From: Sedimentisphaerales bacterium
Lineage (GTDB): Bacteria > Planctomycetota > Phycisphaerae > Sedimentisphaerales > SM23-30
Direction of reading: 5' to 3'
NCBI GenBank assembly: GCA_016932145.1
Contig: JAFGDI010000142.1
Span: 1-7,137 of the forward strand
DNA length: 7,137 nucleotides
The notes under the pieces were generated by a model, which made no database searches, was not told the origin of the DNA, and saw nothing but the letters and a program-made list of their open reading frames with translations. Below, piece after piece: positions 7,005 to 7,137 of this stretch. Within the stretch, counting starts at the first letter, position 1; each line of letters begins with the position of its first letter. A program made the translations under genes and the position numbers.

Positions 7005-7136
7005 TCAAGACAATTGCCCTGAAGAACAGTCCCATATATCATAAAAGTTATAGTATTGGTAGGGGTTGTCTTTAACATATCTGGCCAGGTAACTTATATA
7101 TTCTTTGGCATAGGATTCATAGTGTTTGGGGTCGCG
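7005..7136 (-). CDS. LpxL/HtrB-like lysophospholipid acyltransferase, C-terminal tail (partial)
   Basis: Only the last 43 residues are in the window; the gene begins beyond the right edge. An open frame on the - strand runs from the edge to a TGA at 7005-7007. It reads YAKEYISYLARYVKDN and then NPYQYYNFYDIWD. The pattern of an amphipathic helix followed by P-x-Q-W/Y-x-N-F-Y-x-F/I-W is the hallmark C-terminal end of the lipid A-type acyltransferase family (PF03279). Such enzymes, acting at the inner membrane, move an acyl chain to a lipid acceptor, and one (ApeD-like) sits directly before the carrier protein genes in aryl polyene loci. The stop is 39 nt before the ACP start in the same orientation, which fits co-transcription. 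The catalytic H-x4-D/E motif would lie outside the window, so the family call rests on the tail alone. Confidence 0.65.
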   Translation of the reverse strand, partial: RDPKHYESYAKEYISYLARYVKDNPYQYYNFYDIWDCSSGQLS

Positions 7137-7137
7137 G

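Overview
The window looks like chromosomal DNA from a low-to-medium GC anaerobic Firmicute that has an outer membrane, most likely a member of the Negativicutes (Sporomusa/Selenomonas-like). This is inference from gene content: an AddA-type recombination nuclease is typical of Firmicutes, and a NuoE/HydC-type ferredoxin subunit fits an anaerobe. An LpxL/HtrB-like acyltransferase tail beside a ketosynthase set of the aryl-polyene type is characteristic of diderm bacteria.

Left half, + strand: the window opens inside the 3' end of a NuoE/HydC-like [2Fe-2S] subunit gene (to 272). After 18 nt comes a full-length addA (291-4163), the helicase-nuclease subunit of the AddAB double-strand-break repair enzyme. 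All helicase motifs and the C-terminal RecB-family nuclease motifs are present. Its usual partner addB is not on either side within the window.

Centre, 4164-4478: this is a 315-nt gap between two convergent transcription units. It holds a strong stem-loop with T-tracts on both strands (4247-4276), which should terminate both units. To its right is a stretch with no convincing protein gene. That stretch carries a good sigma70-like promoter on the + strand, a nested inverted repeat and a weaker terminator-like end, so a small RNA is possible but unproven.

Right half, - strand, read from right to left: the C-terminal tail of a lysophospholipid/lipid A-type acyltransferase (7005 to beyond the window), an acyl carrier protein (6711-6965), an active ketosynthase (5509-6708) and a ketosynthase-like protein that has lost all three catalytic residues (4479-5504). 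The last three genes are separated by only 2 and 4 nt, so they form an operon. The pair of an active ketosynthase with an inactive partner, plus a dedicated carrier protein and an acyltransferase, is the core of a type II polyketide/fatty-acid-like system. It resembles the aryl polyene (Ape) and dialkylresorcinol-type loci of Gram-negative bacteria. The probable product is a modified acyl or polyene chain that is attached to a membrane lipid, but the starter, reductase and dehydratase genes that would settle this lie outside the window.
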